A DNA stretch of 64,000 bases from positions 51,528-115,527 of the forward strand of contig JABFGB010000022.1 in NCBI GenBank assembly GCA_013112715.1. Direction: 5' to 3'. This DNA is from Chloroflexota bacterium (GTDB lineage: Bacteria; Chloroflexota; Anaerolineae; Aggregatilineales; J027). A program made the position numbers and the translations under genes. Shown in pieces: positions 1 to 8,955 of the stretch (positions within the stretch are counted from its first letter, which is position 1; every line of letters begins with the position of its first letter). The notes under the pieces were generated by a model. It ran no database searches. It was not told where the DNA came from and saw only the letters and a list, made by a program, of their open reading frames with translations.

Positions 1-555
1 ATAGCGCAAACTCCACAGGGCGATAGGACTCCCCAATGTATAAAACAGGGTCAGTGTTTCGCCGCGTTCGAGAGGGGTATCCGCCATCGCGTCTTTGACA
101 TTGGCCGAAATAATGGGGCGATAGGGTTCGATTTGCAGGTCATAGATGTAATTGCTGCTGATGACCGTTCCTAGACTGTGCGCGATGATACACAGGGGGG
201 CAGTCGGGCCGGCTTTTTCCGCTAAGAGGTGGATAGCCTGAGCAAAAACGCGGTGGATGCCATCGTAGGCTGACCGATCATCGGGGGCCGGTTGATAGGC
301 CAGCGCGTCGGCGACAAAATCAATGGCGAATTCCCGCAGGCGTGGAAATCCTAACTTACCCCCCTGCTGCAAACGCTGTTGAAGTTCGTTTTCAACATCT
401 TGCATGACTTTGGCCCAATAAATCGGCTCAATGACAATATCGGCCCGACAGGTCTCCCCACAATGACTGAGGAGGGCCTCACTGATTTCAGCGGCAAATT
501 CGGGTACTTGTTTGCCGATGCCATGAATAATTGCCACCGCGATTTTTTGGGTCAT
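1..555 (-). CDS. Alpha/beta-hydrolase-like protein, C-terminus beyond window
   Basis: This reading frame is read by direct translation of the minus strand from an ATG at 555 and stays open to base 1, so the gene continues off the left edge; 185 residues are visible. The N-terminus reads as a beta strand followed by HGIG, a typical alpha/beta-hydrolase oxyanion loop. Near residues 125-130 there is AHSLGT, which fits the GxSxG nucleophile elbow in the A/G-H-S-L-G form seen in lipase/esterase-like hydrolases. The acid and catalytic His would lie in the missing part. It starts 10 bp after the upstream minus-strand gene, so the three leftward genes at 1-1914 look like one operon. The substrate cannot be inferred. 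The hydrolase fold call is fairly safe; an actual esterase role is only inferred. Confidence 0.7.
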   Translation of the reverse strand, partial: MTQKIAVAIIHGIGKQVPEFAAEISEALLSHCGETCRADIVIEPIYWAKVMQDVENELQQRLQQGGKLGFPRLREFAIDFVADALAYQPAPDDRSAYDGIHRVFAQAIHLLAEKAGPTAPLCIIAHSLGTVISSNYIYDLQIEPYRPIISANVKDAMADTPLERGETLTLFYTLGSPIALWSLRY

Positions 556-565
556 GGGATTTTTC

Positions 566-1204
566 CTAGCCAGCAAATAGACTAATGATCCAAGCAGTCA
601 AAAGAAGTAGGCAACTGCACAGCAAAAACGCCACGACTAACAATGCCACCATGATGGACTTGGACACATTACCAACTCCCGAAGCATCAATAGTAGGCAG
701 ACCGGGGATGTTCAGATTGCGTCCGAGGCCATTGAGCGTATTCATAATTCCGTCGAGGGGCGATTGTTGTTCTGGTGCTTCAATATAGTCATCGGCGCGT
801 GACCGACCTCGACGCGGCGGTGGGTTGTCAATCGTGACCCCCCGATTGCGACGATTGGCCCGTTCCATCAATTGGGCGGCCCGCTGCACGGCTGGCGAGG
901 GTTGATTGGGGTCGAGTGGCGGCACAGATGCACCGGGTCGGCGATAGCGCGGATTGGTCGCGGGTGTAGGGTCGGCCAATGGGTCGGATTGCGCTTGGTC
1001 GTCCCAGTCCCGATAGTAGCTGCTATTGCGGTTTTCCTCAACCAAGCCCCCTGCATAATCTTCGATATTGGCAAAATCGCCATCGGAACGATCTCCTGCA
1101 TCCGCCATGCCGAGGGCATCGTCTTCATAATTGAGACGCCGATTTCTCCGACGGCGGCGTTCATTGAAATTGTTCTGGCCGTCGTATTGATCAAATTCAC
1201 CCAT
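566..1204 (-). CDS. Unknown protein with C-terminal membrane anchor
   Basis: A 212-residue protein not assigned to any family. The N-terminal 150 or so residues are hydrophilic and low in complexity: an Arg-rich block near residues 16-23 is followed by Asp/Asn-rich and Pro/Arg-rich stretches. The last 30 or so residues form one strongly hydrophobic segment with clustered Cys and Leu, a likely single transmembrane helix close to the C-terminus. The topology suggests a tail-anchored or single-pass protein with a disordered cytoplasmic domain. Its start codon overlaps the stop of the upstream gene by one base (TAATG), implying translational coupling and shared function with the 1204-1914 product. 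Confidence 0.65.
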   Translation of the reverse strand: MGEFDQYDGQNNFNERRRRRNRRLNYEDDALGMADAGDRSDGDFANIEDYAGGLVEENRNSSYYRDWDDQAQSDPLADPTPATNPRYRRPGASVPPLDPNQPSPAVQRAAQLMERANRRNRGVTIDNPPPRRGRSRADDYIEAPEQQSPLDGIMNTLNGLGRNLNIPGLPTIDASGVGNVSKSIMVALLVVAFLLCSCLLLLTAWIISLFAG

Positions 1205-1914
1205 TAGCTTATATCTCCAAATAGGACATCATAGGCATCATCGTCGCCATGTGCGGCCAAGTACCCCGCCACAAATCCCGGCTCTAGACTTTGATTGAGA
1301 GCCGTTTGTTGACCCGCAAGCGCGGTATGAATTGAATCTTGCAGCAGCAGACGTCGCATATCTAACAATTTGCGTTCGGCTTGACCCAGCTTCCAATTGT
1401 TCCACACACGCAGGGCGGTGTCGGCAACCTGTAGGGCGGTCTGGGTCACTTCGAGTAATCGTTGTGCTCGTTCTACATTAACCATCAAGCGGGCGGCGGG
1501 GCGGGCCAATTTTGCAGGCAGAGGGGGAGGACTGGGCACAAGGCTGCGCGAAGTCGGGATAGCATCTATGAGTCGTCCGGGCGCAGTTTGGCGCAGACTG
1601 AGATAGGGCTGCCACACGGGATTATCGCCACCCATTAATCCCAGTTTATTCCATGCCTGATCGTCCGCCAGCAGATTTTCAAAACGCGGGAGAAGCATTT
1701 CTTGGGCCAACGATACCCCACTGATCGAATCTGCCTGCCATTGTTGGTCAATGTGTTGGGGCAGGTCGGTAAAAACATAACGGACGGTGGCAATACGTGT
1801 TCGCAAAATACTAAGGTTGCTTGTCAGGGTATGCTGTTCGACCTGATGCAGCACATAGAGGCGCAGATAGCGCACGAAAAATTGACCCTCTGATGGAGGT
1901 GGTAGTGAATTCAT
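1204..1914 (-). CDS. Unknown soluble protein, first gene of a leftward operon
   Basis: A 236-residue protein with no recognised domain. It is mostly helical in composition, with several Gln/Leu/Arg-rich stretches (residues about 15-60 and 145-200) that could form helical bundles or short coiled coils. No signal peptide or membrane segment is visible. It heads a three-gene minus-strand unit: its TAA stop overlaps the ATG of the tail-anchored protein, and the hydrolase follows 10 bp later. The 256 bp between this gene and the rightward gene at 2171 must contain both divergent promoters; I see no convincing -35/-10 pair there. Confidence 0.6.
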   Translation of the reverse strand: MNSLPPPSEGQFFVRYLRLYVLHQVEQHTLTSNLSILRTRIATVRYVFTDLPQHIDQQWQADSISGVSLAQEMLLPRFENLLADDQAWNKLGLMGGDNPVWQPYLSLRQTAPGRLIDAIPTSRSLVPSPPPLPAKLARPAARLMVNVERAQRLLEVTQTALQVADTALRVWNNWKLGQAERKLLDMRRLLLQDSIHTALAGQQTALNQSLEPGFVAGYLAAHGDDDAYDVLFGDIS

Positions 1915-2170
1915 GTCAAACCCTCACCAGCTTTTTCAATCTATTAAATCATTATAGCAGATTGTGGCAGGGCCTATCGCTAAACCCGAAAGGTTCAATT
2001 GGACAAAACTTGAACCCTTTGGCCTCAAAAAACCTAGACATGGTAGACGCCGACACATTAGGTAAAATAGGTCGCGTCAAAAATTTGCACAACTCCATTT
2101 TTAAAGCACTTTTTCAGTCGAGCAATAAAACTTGGCTGCATGGCGATGAAATGAAAGGAAAATTTCTACA

Positions 2171-3115
2171 ATGAGTGGTCGTAAACTTTTGGTGGTGGTC
2201 ATCACCGCCTTGATGGTACTGGCGGTTTTGCCCGTACAGGCCCAAGAAGGCGAAGATTTGCTGAGTGTTGTGACAACCGCCTTTACCAATCTGAATGCCT
2301 TACAAGGCTATCAAGCTACGACAGAACGCGAACAAACCCAAACAATCAGCAGCGGCGAAGGGTATCTGGCACTTGCTTCGGACATCAGCATGGAGCAAAC
2401 GATCACAGCGTTGGTGCGTCCTGCTGCTGAAGGCCAGACGGAAGCCAGCAGTTTTGTGGTTGAACAACGTAATTCGGTCTTTATTGACGACACTACGGAC
2501 AACTCCAACCCCACACGCCAAAATATCAACCTTGAAGTGGTACAGATTGATGGTCAGGTGTATGTCCGCATTCCCAATGACGTCGAAGGACTGTTTACTG
2601 CGACGGATTGGGTCAATATCAGTGAAAATCCCGATGCCCTGCCGCTGGGGGAAGACTTTGATTTTGCCGGGATTATTAACCTTAGCGGGATTAGCGGCGC
2701 ACTCTTTACCCCGGATACCGTGACCGCCATTGAGGAAGGCGCGAACGAAGGCATCAGCGGCCAATTGATGCGTGTGTTTACCCTGACTATTGACCCTACC
2801 GCTTTGTTTAACAGTGTGGATGGAGCGGTCTTGTTGGGCTTAGGGGACGCGAACGATCCAGTGGTACAGGCTGTTTTGAGTACCATGACCATCCAATATA
2901 CCGTCTGGATTGGGCAAGATGACAATTTGCCCCATCGTTTGCAGGCCGCCATCAATGTAGATGTGGAACTTGGTGCGGATTTGACCGGGGGTGATGCGGT
3001 GAAAGTGGTGATTAGCAACGAGGGCACGACGGATTACACTGCGTTGGGTGAACCCGTAGATATTCAGGTTCCCACTCCGGCCCCGGATGAAGAAGGCGAA
3101 GCCGAAGTCAGCTAA
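2171..3115 (+). CDS. Secreted protein of unknown function (possible LppX/LprG-like fold)
   Basis: The 314-residue product starts with a classical signal peptide: a short positive N-terminus, a hydrophobic core at residues 5-20 and an AQA-type cleavage site near residue 25. There is no lipobox Cys. The mature protein is acidic and rich in beta-prone Thr/Val. The alternation of 'scale of substrate' sentences such as VQIDGQVYVRIP and a following TDWVNIS is reminiscent of LppX/LprAFG-type half-barrel lipoproteins, but this is only a resemblance. The start is supported by an AAGGAAA Shine-Dalgarno sequence about 8 bases upstream. The C-terminus is an acidic, Pro-containing tail. Confidence 0.6.
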   Translation: MSGRKLLVVVITALMVLAVLPVQAQEGEDLLSVVTTAFTNLNALQGYQATTEREQTQTISSGEGYLALASDISMEQTITALVRPAAEGQTEASSFVVEQRNSVFIDDTTDNSNPTRQNINLEVVQIDGQVYVRIPNDVEGLFTATDWVNISENPDALPLGEDFDFAGIINLSGISGALFTPDTVTAIEEGANEGISGQLMRVFTLTIDPTALFNSVDGAVLLGLGDANDPVVQAVLSTMTIQYTVWIGQDDNLPHRLQAAINVDVELGADLTGGDAVKVVISNEGTTDYTALGEPVDIQVPTPAPDEEGEAEVS

Positions 3116-3174
3116 ATCTTTGATTCGTGCTACAATCGTAGGGAGTATTCTACTTTTTCTGTGAGGGAAACCCT

Positions 3175-3855
3175 ATGGAATACGAGATCAAAGGTACTGT
3201 CATGCAGTCGCTTGAAATGCGTCTAAAGCAAGGCGAAACCGTCTATACCGAGGCGGGGGGCATGGCATGGATGACTGACGGTATTGACATGAAAACGTCG
3301 GGTCGTGGTGGCATTGGCAAGATGTTGGGGCGGGCGCTTTCGGGCGAGAGCCTTTTCTTGACCAATTATACCTGCACGGCACCACAAGGCATGATTGTTT
3401 TTGTGCCGGAAGCACCGGGCAAAATTATCCCACTGCCGCTCCAAGCCGGACACAGTATGATTGCCCAACGCGATGCTTTTATGTGCGCGGAAGACAGCGT
3501 ACAAATCGAAATGCACTTCCGCCGCAAACTGGGCACGGGCTTTTTCGGGGGTGAGGGTTTTGTGTTGCAAAAAATCACCGGGCCGGGTATTGCGTTTGTT
3601 GAAATCTCCGGTGAAGTCGCGGAATATAACCTGCAACCCGGTCAACGCCTCAAGGTAGACCCCGGCCATATTGCGATGTACGAGCCGAGCATCAATTATG
3701 ATATTCAAATGGTCAAAGGCATCACCAATATGTTCTTTGGCGGCGAGGGCTTGTTCCTTGCCACACTCACCGGGCCGGGGCGTGTCTGGTTACAGACCAT
3801 GCCCGTGAGTAATTTGGCTCAAAAGATTCTATCATTTATGCCAAAAGGTGGTTGA
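3175..3855 (+). CDS. AIM24 family protein (TIGR00266-type)
   Basis: The 226-residue sequence matches the bacterial AIM24/DUF124 family: an early GETVYTEAGGMAWM segment, Gly-rich turns around residues 38-50, and the repeated GGEGF/GGEGL modules near residues 122 and 182. Full length is typical for the family. These proteins form a compact double beta-sandwich; their biochemical role is not established, although yeast AIM24 is linked to mitochondrial inner-membrane organisation. No signal or membrane segment is present, so it is probably cytoplasmic. It lies between two secreted-protein genes on the same strand but need not share their function. Confidence 0.85.
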   Translation: MEYEIKGTVMQSLEMRLKQGETVYTEAGGMAWMTDGIDMKTSGRGGIGKMLGRALSGESLFLTNYTCTAPQGMIVFVPEAPGKIIPLPLQAGHSMIAQRDAFMCAEDSVQIEMHFRRKLGTGFFGGEGFVLQKITGPGIAFVEISGEVAEYNLQPGQRLKVDPGHIAMYEPSINYDIQMVKGITNMFFGGEGLFLATLTGPGRVWLQTMPVSNLAQKILSFMPKGG

Positions 3856-3907
3856 TCTGCTTGGCATTTGAGATTTGATGGTAATTGTCTATACGTTAGG
3901 AGCGATA

Positions 3908-5197
3908 ATGCGAAGTTCATTTTCAGTCGGAATGCGGGGTGCGCTGTTGACCTTTGTGCTGGTGGCAACAGGGGTCGTAGGAATGGGCACGACGCTACCC
4001 GTCAATGCGCAAGATGACGGGGCGCAAACCCCGGCTCAATTGTGTGAAGCGGCTATACCAAATGTCACCGAACCTGAGACCCGTACCTATGATGCCCCCG
4101 AAGCAGTGTTGGAAGAAGGCGTAAATTATCAGGCCATTTTCTGCACCGAGCAGGGCGCAATTTATGTTGACCTCTATGAGCAATTTGCACCCGTTACGGT
4201 CAATAATTTTGTCTTTCTTGCCAACGAAGGGTACTACAACAACACGACATTCCACCGTGTTATCGCAGATTTTATGATTCAAGGCGGCGACCCGGAAGGC
4301 ACTGGTATGGGTGGCCCGGGCTATGAATTTCAAAATGAAGTGCTGCCCTTCCTCACTTTTGCCGAAGCTGGCGTGCTGGCAATGGCGAATGCTGGCCCGG
4401 ATACCAATGGCAGCCAGTTCTTTATCACCCGTGCTCCTACGCAATACTTGGATGGCGACTACTCCATTTTTGGGGTTGTACTTGAAGGCCAAGAGGTGGT
4501 TTTGAATGTGGCCGACCGCGATCCTGATACCGCAACCGAAGAGGGCGATACCCTCCACACGGTTTTGATTGTTACTGACCCCTCGACTGTTCAGACCACG
4601 TATGTTCCGCCTGTGCCATTTACGGCTGATCAGACGTTTGAAGTCATATCAGCCCTGCTGCCCGCGGAGAGTGGGTTTACCCAATTGGAGCAGGGGACGG
4701 GGTTGTTTACAGGGAGTGAAGAAGCAGTTAGTCAATTCGAAGAAGCTGCCCAAGAAGCCGCGACCACATGGTATGGCCTAAATGGGTTTGCTTATGAAGC
4801 TGGTAGTTCTTGGCAGGTTGCGGCGTGTCCAGCCGACCCTGAACTCTTTGGGATCGGTTTGCGCATGTTGGACTGGGGTACAGCCGAAAACGCTGCTGCC
4901 GCCGTGCAAGACGCTTCATTGGGTGAGTTGATGACTGCTCAAGGGTATACTCTCTATGAAACGGATGAGGCAACATTGAGTGGGCCACTATTCACGCGCA
5001 ATACCAGTGCATTCTGTGATAAACCCGGCATTCAGGCCCGTTACATCTTCCCCGAAGGCCGCTATGTGTTGATGGTGGACATCATGGTGGATGAAAACGT
5101 GGAGGCGCTCGACCAACTGCCGTTGCTCATCAAGACCAACTTCTCCGATATTTTGGAAGGATTGGTCGGGAATATCATTCTCGCTGGAATGAATTAG
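3908..5197 (+). CDS. Secreted cyclophilin-type peptidyl-prolyl isomerase with extra C-terminal domain
   Basis: I prefer the ATG at 3908 because AGGAG lies 5 bases upstream; an in-frame ATG at 3875 would add 11 residues without a good ribosome site. A signal peptide with an NAQ-type cleavage end leads into a cyclophilin domain (roughly residues 55-205). Its active-site signature FHRVI...MIQGGDP is followed by MANAGPD and NGSQFFIT, all hallmarks of functional cyclophilins. The reaction is cis-trans isomerisation of Xaa-Pro bonds, here outside the cytoplasmic membrane. About 200 further residues form an uncharacterised second domain with two or three Cys. Most bacterial cyclophilins lack such a tail. 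Confidence 0.88.
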   Translation: MRSSFSVGMRGALLTFVLVATGVVGMGTTLPVNAQDDGAQTPAQLCEAAIPNVTEPETRTYDAPEAVLEEGVNYQAIFCTEQGAIYVDLYEQFAPVTVNNFVFLANEGYYNNTTFHRVIADFMIQGGDPEGTGMGGPGYEFQNEVLPFLTFAEAGVLAMANAGPDTNGSQFFITRAPTQYLDGDYSIFGVVLEGQEVVLNVADRDPDTATEEGDTLHTVLIVTDPSTVQTTYVPPVPFTADQTFEVISALLPAESGFTQLEQGTGLFTGSEEAVSQFEEAAQEAATTWYGLNGFAYEAGSSWQVAACPADPELFGIGLRMLDWGTAENAAAAVQDASLGELMTAQGYTLYETDEATLSGPLFTRNTSAFCDKPGIQARYIFPEGRYVLMVDIMVDENVEALDQLPLLIKTNFSDILEGLVGNIILAGMN

Positions 5198-5219
5198 GCT
5201 TCGATCTGCAAAATCAAAT

Positions 5220-5246
5220 GGGGTGGTTGGCAAAAACAATCACCCC
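5220..5246 (+). terminator. Stem-loop downstream of cyclophilin gene
   Basis: GGGGTGGTT pairs with AATCACCCC across a 9-base loop (one G-T wobble). It lies 22 bp after the stop codon. No U-tract follows, so it may be a transcript-stabilising 3' hairpin or a weak terminator. Confidence 0.4.
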
Positions 5247-5311
5247 GGATATGTTTGGGTGAACGGCAACGTCCACCCTTTGTTTATTTGCACTTAGGGG
5301 TTTGAGAAAAA

Positions 5312-5809
5312 ATGAAATATTTTACAACCGTCAATGGACAGACCTACGAAGTCGAAATCAACCGTGAGGGAGAGGTTAAGGTCAATGGCGAAGTCCGGCA
5401 AGTGGATTTTAAGACTCTAGGTGTCAATCAGATTTATTCACTATTGATTGACAACCAATCGTTTGAGGCCGTCGTAGAAGACCGTGATGGCAAATTCCAA
5501 GTGTTGATGGCGGGTGATTTATATGAAGTGGATGTCACCGACGAACGGGAGATGCGTCTGGCGAGGGCTTCCGGTACGCTTGCTGGAGTAGGTGGAGAAG
5601 CCACTATCCGTTCCCCTATGCCGGGTACTATTGTGGCGATCCCCGTCACGGTTGGACAGGAAGTGACCAAAGGGATGCCAGTGGTGATTTTGGAATCCAT
5701 GAAAATGCAAAATGAACTCAAAGCCCCCCGCGATGGTGTTGTCCATCACATCAATGTTAAACCCGGCGATAATGTGGATCAAAACCAAGTCTTAGTCACG
5801 ATGCACTAG
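5312..5809 (+). CDS. Biotin carboxyl carrier protein / biotinyl domain protein
   Basis: A 165-residue protein whose C-terminal 70 residues form a biotinyl/lipoyl domain: SPMPGTI opens it, the biotinylation motif ESMKM places the acceptor at Lys131, and VKPGD..V closes it. The N-terminal half is a small beta-rich region, as in the carrier subunits of acetyl-/propionyl-CoA carboxylases or decarboxylases. The family carries CO2 on biotin between a biotin carboxylase and a carboxyltransferase. No carboxylase or transferase gene is nearby, so the partner must be encoded elsewhere. There is no signal peptide. The carrier domain is certain; the parent complex is not. Confidence 0.88.
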   Translation: MKYFTTVNGQTYEVEINREGEVKVNGEVRQVDFKTLGVNQIYSLLIDNQSFEAVVEDRDGKFQVLMAGDLYEVDVTDEREMRLARASGTLAGVGGEATIRSPMPGTIVAIPVTVGQEVTKGMPVVILESMKMQNELKAPRDGVVHHINVKPGDNVDQNQVLVTMH

Positions 5810-5846
5810 CCACCCAAAAACTTGAATCCACCTTAGAAAATTTCCC

Positions 5847-7705
5847 TTGCGATGGAGTAATAATTTGCCCCAGTGGTCTCGCCACAGTCTACGGTTTTTG
5901 ATTGAGCCATTATTTGGATTACCCCGGTTTACCTACCTAATTGCGATCCTCTACATAGCATTGGCAAGCGTGTATGCCATGGTGACCCCGGTATTTGAAA
6001 AGCCTGATGAAAATTGGCACTTTGCCTTTGTGATGCACCTTGTCGAAAAAGGGGAACTGCCCTATCAAAGCCTCCCAACTCGTAATCACTATGCCGAGCA
6101 GCAGGGTAGCCAACCACCGCTTTATTATTTGACGTTAGCGGGTCTTTTAAAGGTGACTAACCAAGATGAGTTAATGACGGGGTTTCTGCGGCTGAATGTC
6201 CGTAACCCTCAATTTGGGCAGCATACGTCACTTTGGCCCGATAACGAAAATGTCTTTGTTCATGGGCGGTGCGCTAACGAATGTGCCAAAACTGAACGGG
6301 CGGTTTATATAGGGCGAGGGCTAAGTATATTGCTAGGCCTCATTGCTGTCCTTGCAGCGGCTTGGACGATACAATTGATATTTCCAGACCATCCCGCCTT
6401 GCTAATGATTTTTGTTGGCAGTATCGCCTTTAACCCCCAGTTTTTGCACATTTCATCTTCGGTCAGCAACGACCCCATGACCTTTGCGACGGTCAATCTC
6501 GCCTTCCTATCAGGCTTTTGGTGGCTAAAACATCCGACCAGCTACCGACGAGTCGCTGCATTGGGGGTGATAGTTGGCCTAGCGGCATTGTCCAAACCAA
6601 GTGGGTTAAGTGTGGGGGTGATTGCCGGAATTCTTTTGTTATGGGCAGGCAAGCTCACATGGCAAACGAGATTTAAGCAGCTTCTCTTGTTTGGAACTAT
6701 CGTCTTTGTGGTGGCGGGTTGGTGGTATATCAATAATCTTGTCCAATATGGCGAACTGACCGGGGTAGAGCGCCACATCGAAATTACAGGCGTCCGAGCA
6801 CCAGAGGCAAGTTTTGAGCAAATCAAAACGGAATGGCGTGGCGTTGGGGATTCGTATTGGGCGTCATTTGGCTGGGTAATCTCAATATACGTTCTTCCAT
6901 TCCCTATGATGCGGCACGTATTTTGCAGGCTGTTTTGGCGATTCTATTTGTAATAACGGTGTTTGCACGATGGCGGACTTGGAACATTGAGCAGCGCTGG
7001 TTGATCGTGTTGTCGCTGGTGCAGGTGATTCTAGTAGCGGCGCTGTTAGCACGCTGGATGCGCATGACGGTTGCGCCCCTTGGCCGATTGATGTATCCCG
7101 CCATGATTCCTATATCACTTGTGATGGCGGTTGGATGTCTCAACTTAAGGCCTCAACGCCGGCGGGGTGTAATTAGTATCGGGCTAACTTCCTTGTGGGC
7201 AGTTGTCCCGATTACTCTGGCTGTTACATTGATTTCTCCTGCTTATCGTCCGACGCAAACACTGATGGATGCTCAACCCGGCGAAGTCGAAATGTCGTTT
7301 GCTGAAAATGGGCAGGAAAAAGCGGTGGTACGCGATTTGGTGTGGAGTGAAGATCAAAACTGGATTTTCCTACAAGCCTATTGGGAGACTAAAGCTGAAT
7401 TTACCTTTGATTACCAAATATTTGTGCATGTCTTGGATGCACAAGGCAATATTATCAGCCAGCGCGACACCTATCCGGGCTTGGGGAATCGGCCTACGAC
7501 GTTATGGAAAGCAGGGGAGGGATTTTCCGATATTGTGGTTATCCCAAAACCAGCGGGTCAAGTTTTTGTAAGTTTTGCAATTGGGCTATATCGAGCGCAT
7601 GATGGCATGTTTGAGCGTCTCTCCGTGACAAGTCCAGTATTTGAAATACGTGACAATGCGGTACAAATTCCAATTGAACAAATCCGGCGCGGGGCCGTTC
7701 CCTAG
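5847..7705 (+). pseudogene. GT-C type membrane glycosyltransferase-like gene split by a frameshift
   Basis: Two overlapping frames (5847-6953 and 6833-7705) together make one protein of about 619 residues. The first frame has a PDENWHF motif in the first extracytoplasmic loop, QPPLYY (a GT39/ArnT/DUF2142-like signature) and many membrane helices. The second continues with more helices and a soluble C-terminal beta-rich domain. The switch falls at the GGG at 6874-6876: with one more G the reading becomes FGWGNL and runs on smoothly. This is either a sequencing or assembly error in a homopolymer or a genuine inactivating deletion. The start is a TTG without a clear ribosome site. An intact protein would probably transfer sugars from polyprenyl carriers at the membrane. 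The second frame alone has no convincing start. Confidence 0.7.
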
Positions 7706-7794
7706 CTCATTATCCTTCCGCAGCGATATGTGCGAAAATAACCAGCCCTTCTCTCAAAGCACTAGTTATTTCGGCGTTCGCTAAATTCAAAAGC

Positions 7795-8172
7795 CTATTT
7801 GTTACGCCCAAAACCTCCTCGGCTTCGGATATTAGGGCTATCAACACCACGTCCCCCCAGCCGTGTTGATCCACCCCCGCCTAATCGTCCACCCCCCCAA
7901 CCGCGCTTAGTTTCACCGACGGATACGTTCGGGCGAGTTCCAAAACTGCCTCTGCTGCGGATGGTAGGGTCATCATAGGTGGGCCGGTTTTCATATCCCT
8001 CATTCCCAAATGACCCCCGACCTTGAATATTGGGATCATCATACTGGGGATAGTCCGTGCCAACAGGATTTTCACTGGCGCGTGCAGGGAAACCACGTGC
8101 CAAGCGGCTTAAGACCATCAATACGACGATGACCAAAAAAGTGAACATACAAAAGGTAAGGATGCTATCCAT
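7795..8172 (-). CDS. Small membrane-anchored protein with Gly/Arg repeats
   Basis: A 125-residue unknown. Residues 3-22 form a single N-terminal transmembrane helix. The rest is hydrophilic and disordered, with three copies of a motif close to D-D/S-P-x-I-x-x-R-G-x-F-G (residues about 45, 67 and 110) separated by a Gly-rich linker rich in GGG and Arg. No known domain is recognised. It follows the 8185-8733 gene by 12 bp on the same strand, so they are probably co-transcribed and may work together at the membrane. The repeats could be short interaction motifs; their role is unknown. Confidence 0.6.
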   Translation of the reverse strand: MDSILTFCMFTFLVIVVLMVLSRLARGFPARASENPVGTDYPQYDDPNIQGRGSFGNEGYENRPTYDDPTIRSRGSFGTRPNVSVGETKRGWGGGRLGGGGSTRLGGRGVDSPNIRSRGGFGRNK

Positions 8173-8184
8173 TGATTTTTGCTC

Positions 8185-8733
8185 CTATTGAACGCTTAAT
8201 GCGACAGAATCGGTCTCGTTACCGTTCACCACAAAAACGACCTCGTAGTTACCGGGTTGAAGTTCGGCCCCCGCTGTTGGCTCGAAGACAAAATTGATAC
8301 AGGTGTCGTTATAGTCTTGGGCTGCGCTAATCACCGCTGTGTCCTCAACAGGTTGGCCTTCACGATAGAGCCGCGCAAAAATATTCGTGCCTGTGCTCAC
8401 AGCACTATTGGGAGCTACAACATAGATCGAATCCGTCGGGGTAAAGGTGGAGGTGTTGTCGGTTGGACAGCCATTCCGATCCACATTACTTGTTGTTACC
8501 AATGAACCGAGGGACACATCCCCTGTATTGTCGGCTGGTACTTCCACTTGCCCACCATTGTCATTATTAGCGTCGTTGTTGTTATCGTCATCATCGCCAC
8601 CCAATATCATAGGCAGAATGAGAATAACGCAAGCCAGCACCACTAAAATAAGACAGCCAAAGCCTAACGTCTTGGCATCCAGTTTCATGCGGTTCTGAGG
8701 CGGAGTATTCGTTTTGCCGAGATTCATGCTCAT
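8185..8733 (-). CDS. Single-pass membrane protein with extracytoplasmic domain, unknown
   Basis: A 182-residue protein: a short cytoplasmic N-terminus, one transmembrane helix at about residues 27-45, a low-complexity Asp/Asn-rich spacer just outside the membrane, then a beta-rich domain of about 110 residues with two Cys that could form a disulfide. No family is recognised. ATG codons at 8733 and 8727 are both possible; the AGGG ribosome site sits better spaced for the second. It is the first gene of a two-gene leftward unit, divergent from the GT4 gene at 8956. Confidence 0.6.
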   Translation of the reverse strand: MSMNLGKTNTPPQNRMKLDAKTLGFGCLILVVLACVILILPMILGGDDDDNNNDANNDNGGQVEVPADNTGDVSLGSLVTTSNVDRNGCPTDNTSTFTPTDSIYVVAPNSAVSTGTNIFARLYREGQPVEDTAVISAAQDYNDTCINFVFEPTAGAELQPGNYEVVFVVNGNETDSVALSVQ

Positions 8734-8955
8734 TTTCCCTATCTTTCTTATCGTTGCAAAAGGCTACACCTTGTTTGATCGTAAGATTTTTCTGGCGGGA
8801 ATCCATCGGGCAGGCAGTTGGTTTCAGCTTGGGACATTTAGCAGGGCGGGGGTTAGGCTAACTGACCCATCTCGTCAACATCGCCCTTGTGAGAAAAAAC
8901 GCCAATCCGTATAATCGCTTGGCTTTTCCCTGAAGTTTATAGCTAGGAGACTGTT
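8734..8955. promoter_or_regulatory. Divergent intergenic region
   Basis: This 222-bp gap lies between divergently transcribed genes and must hold both promoters. Near its right end TAGGAGA at 8944-8950 is the ribosome site for the GTG start at 8956. I see no convincing -35/-10 pair or repeat. Confidence 0.4.

Noticed and set aside
379..585. Plus-strand 68-codon frame at left edge
   Set aside because: It lies opposite the alpha/beta-hydrolase gene, which has a clear motif set; no ribosome site.
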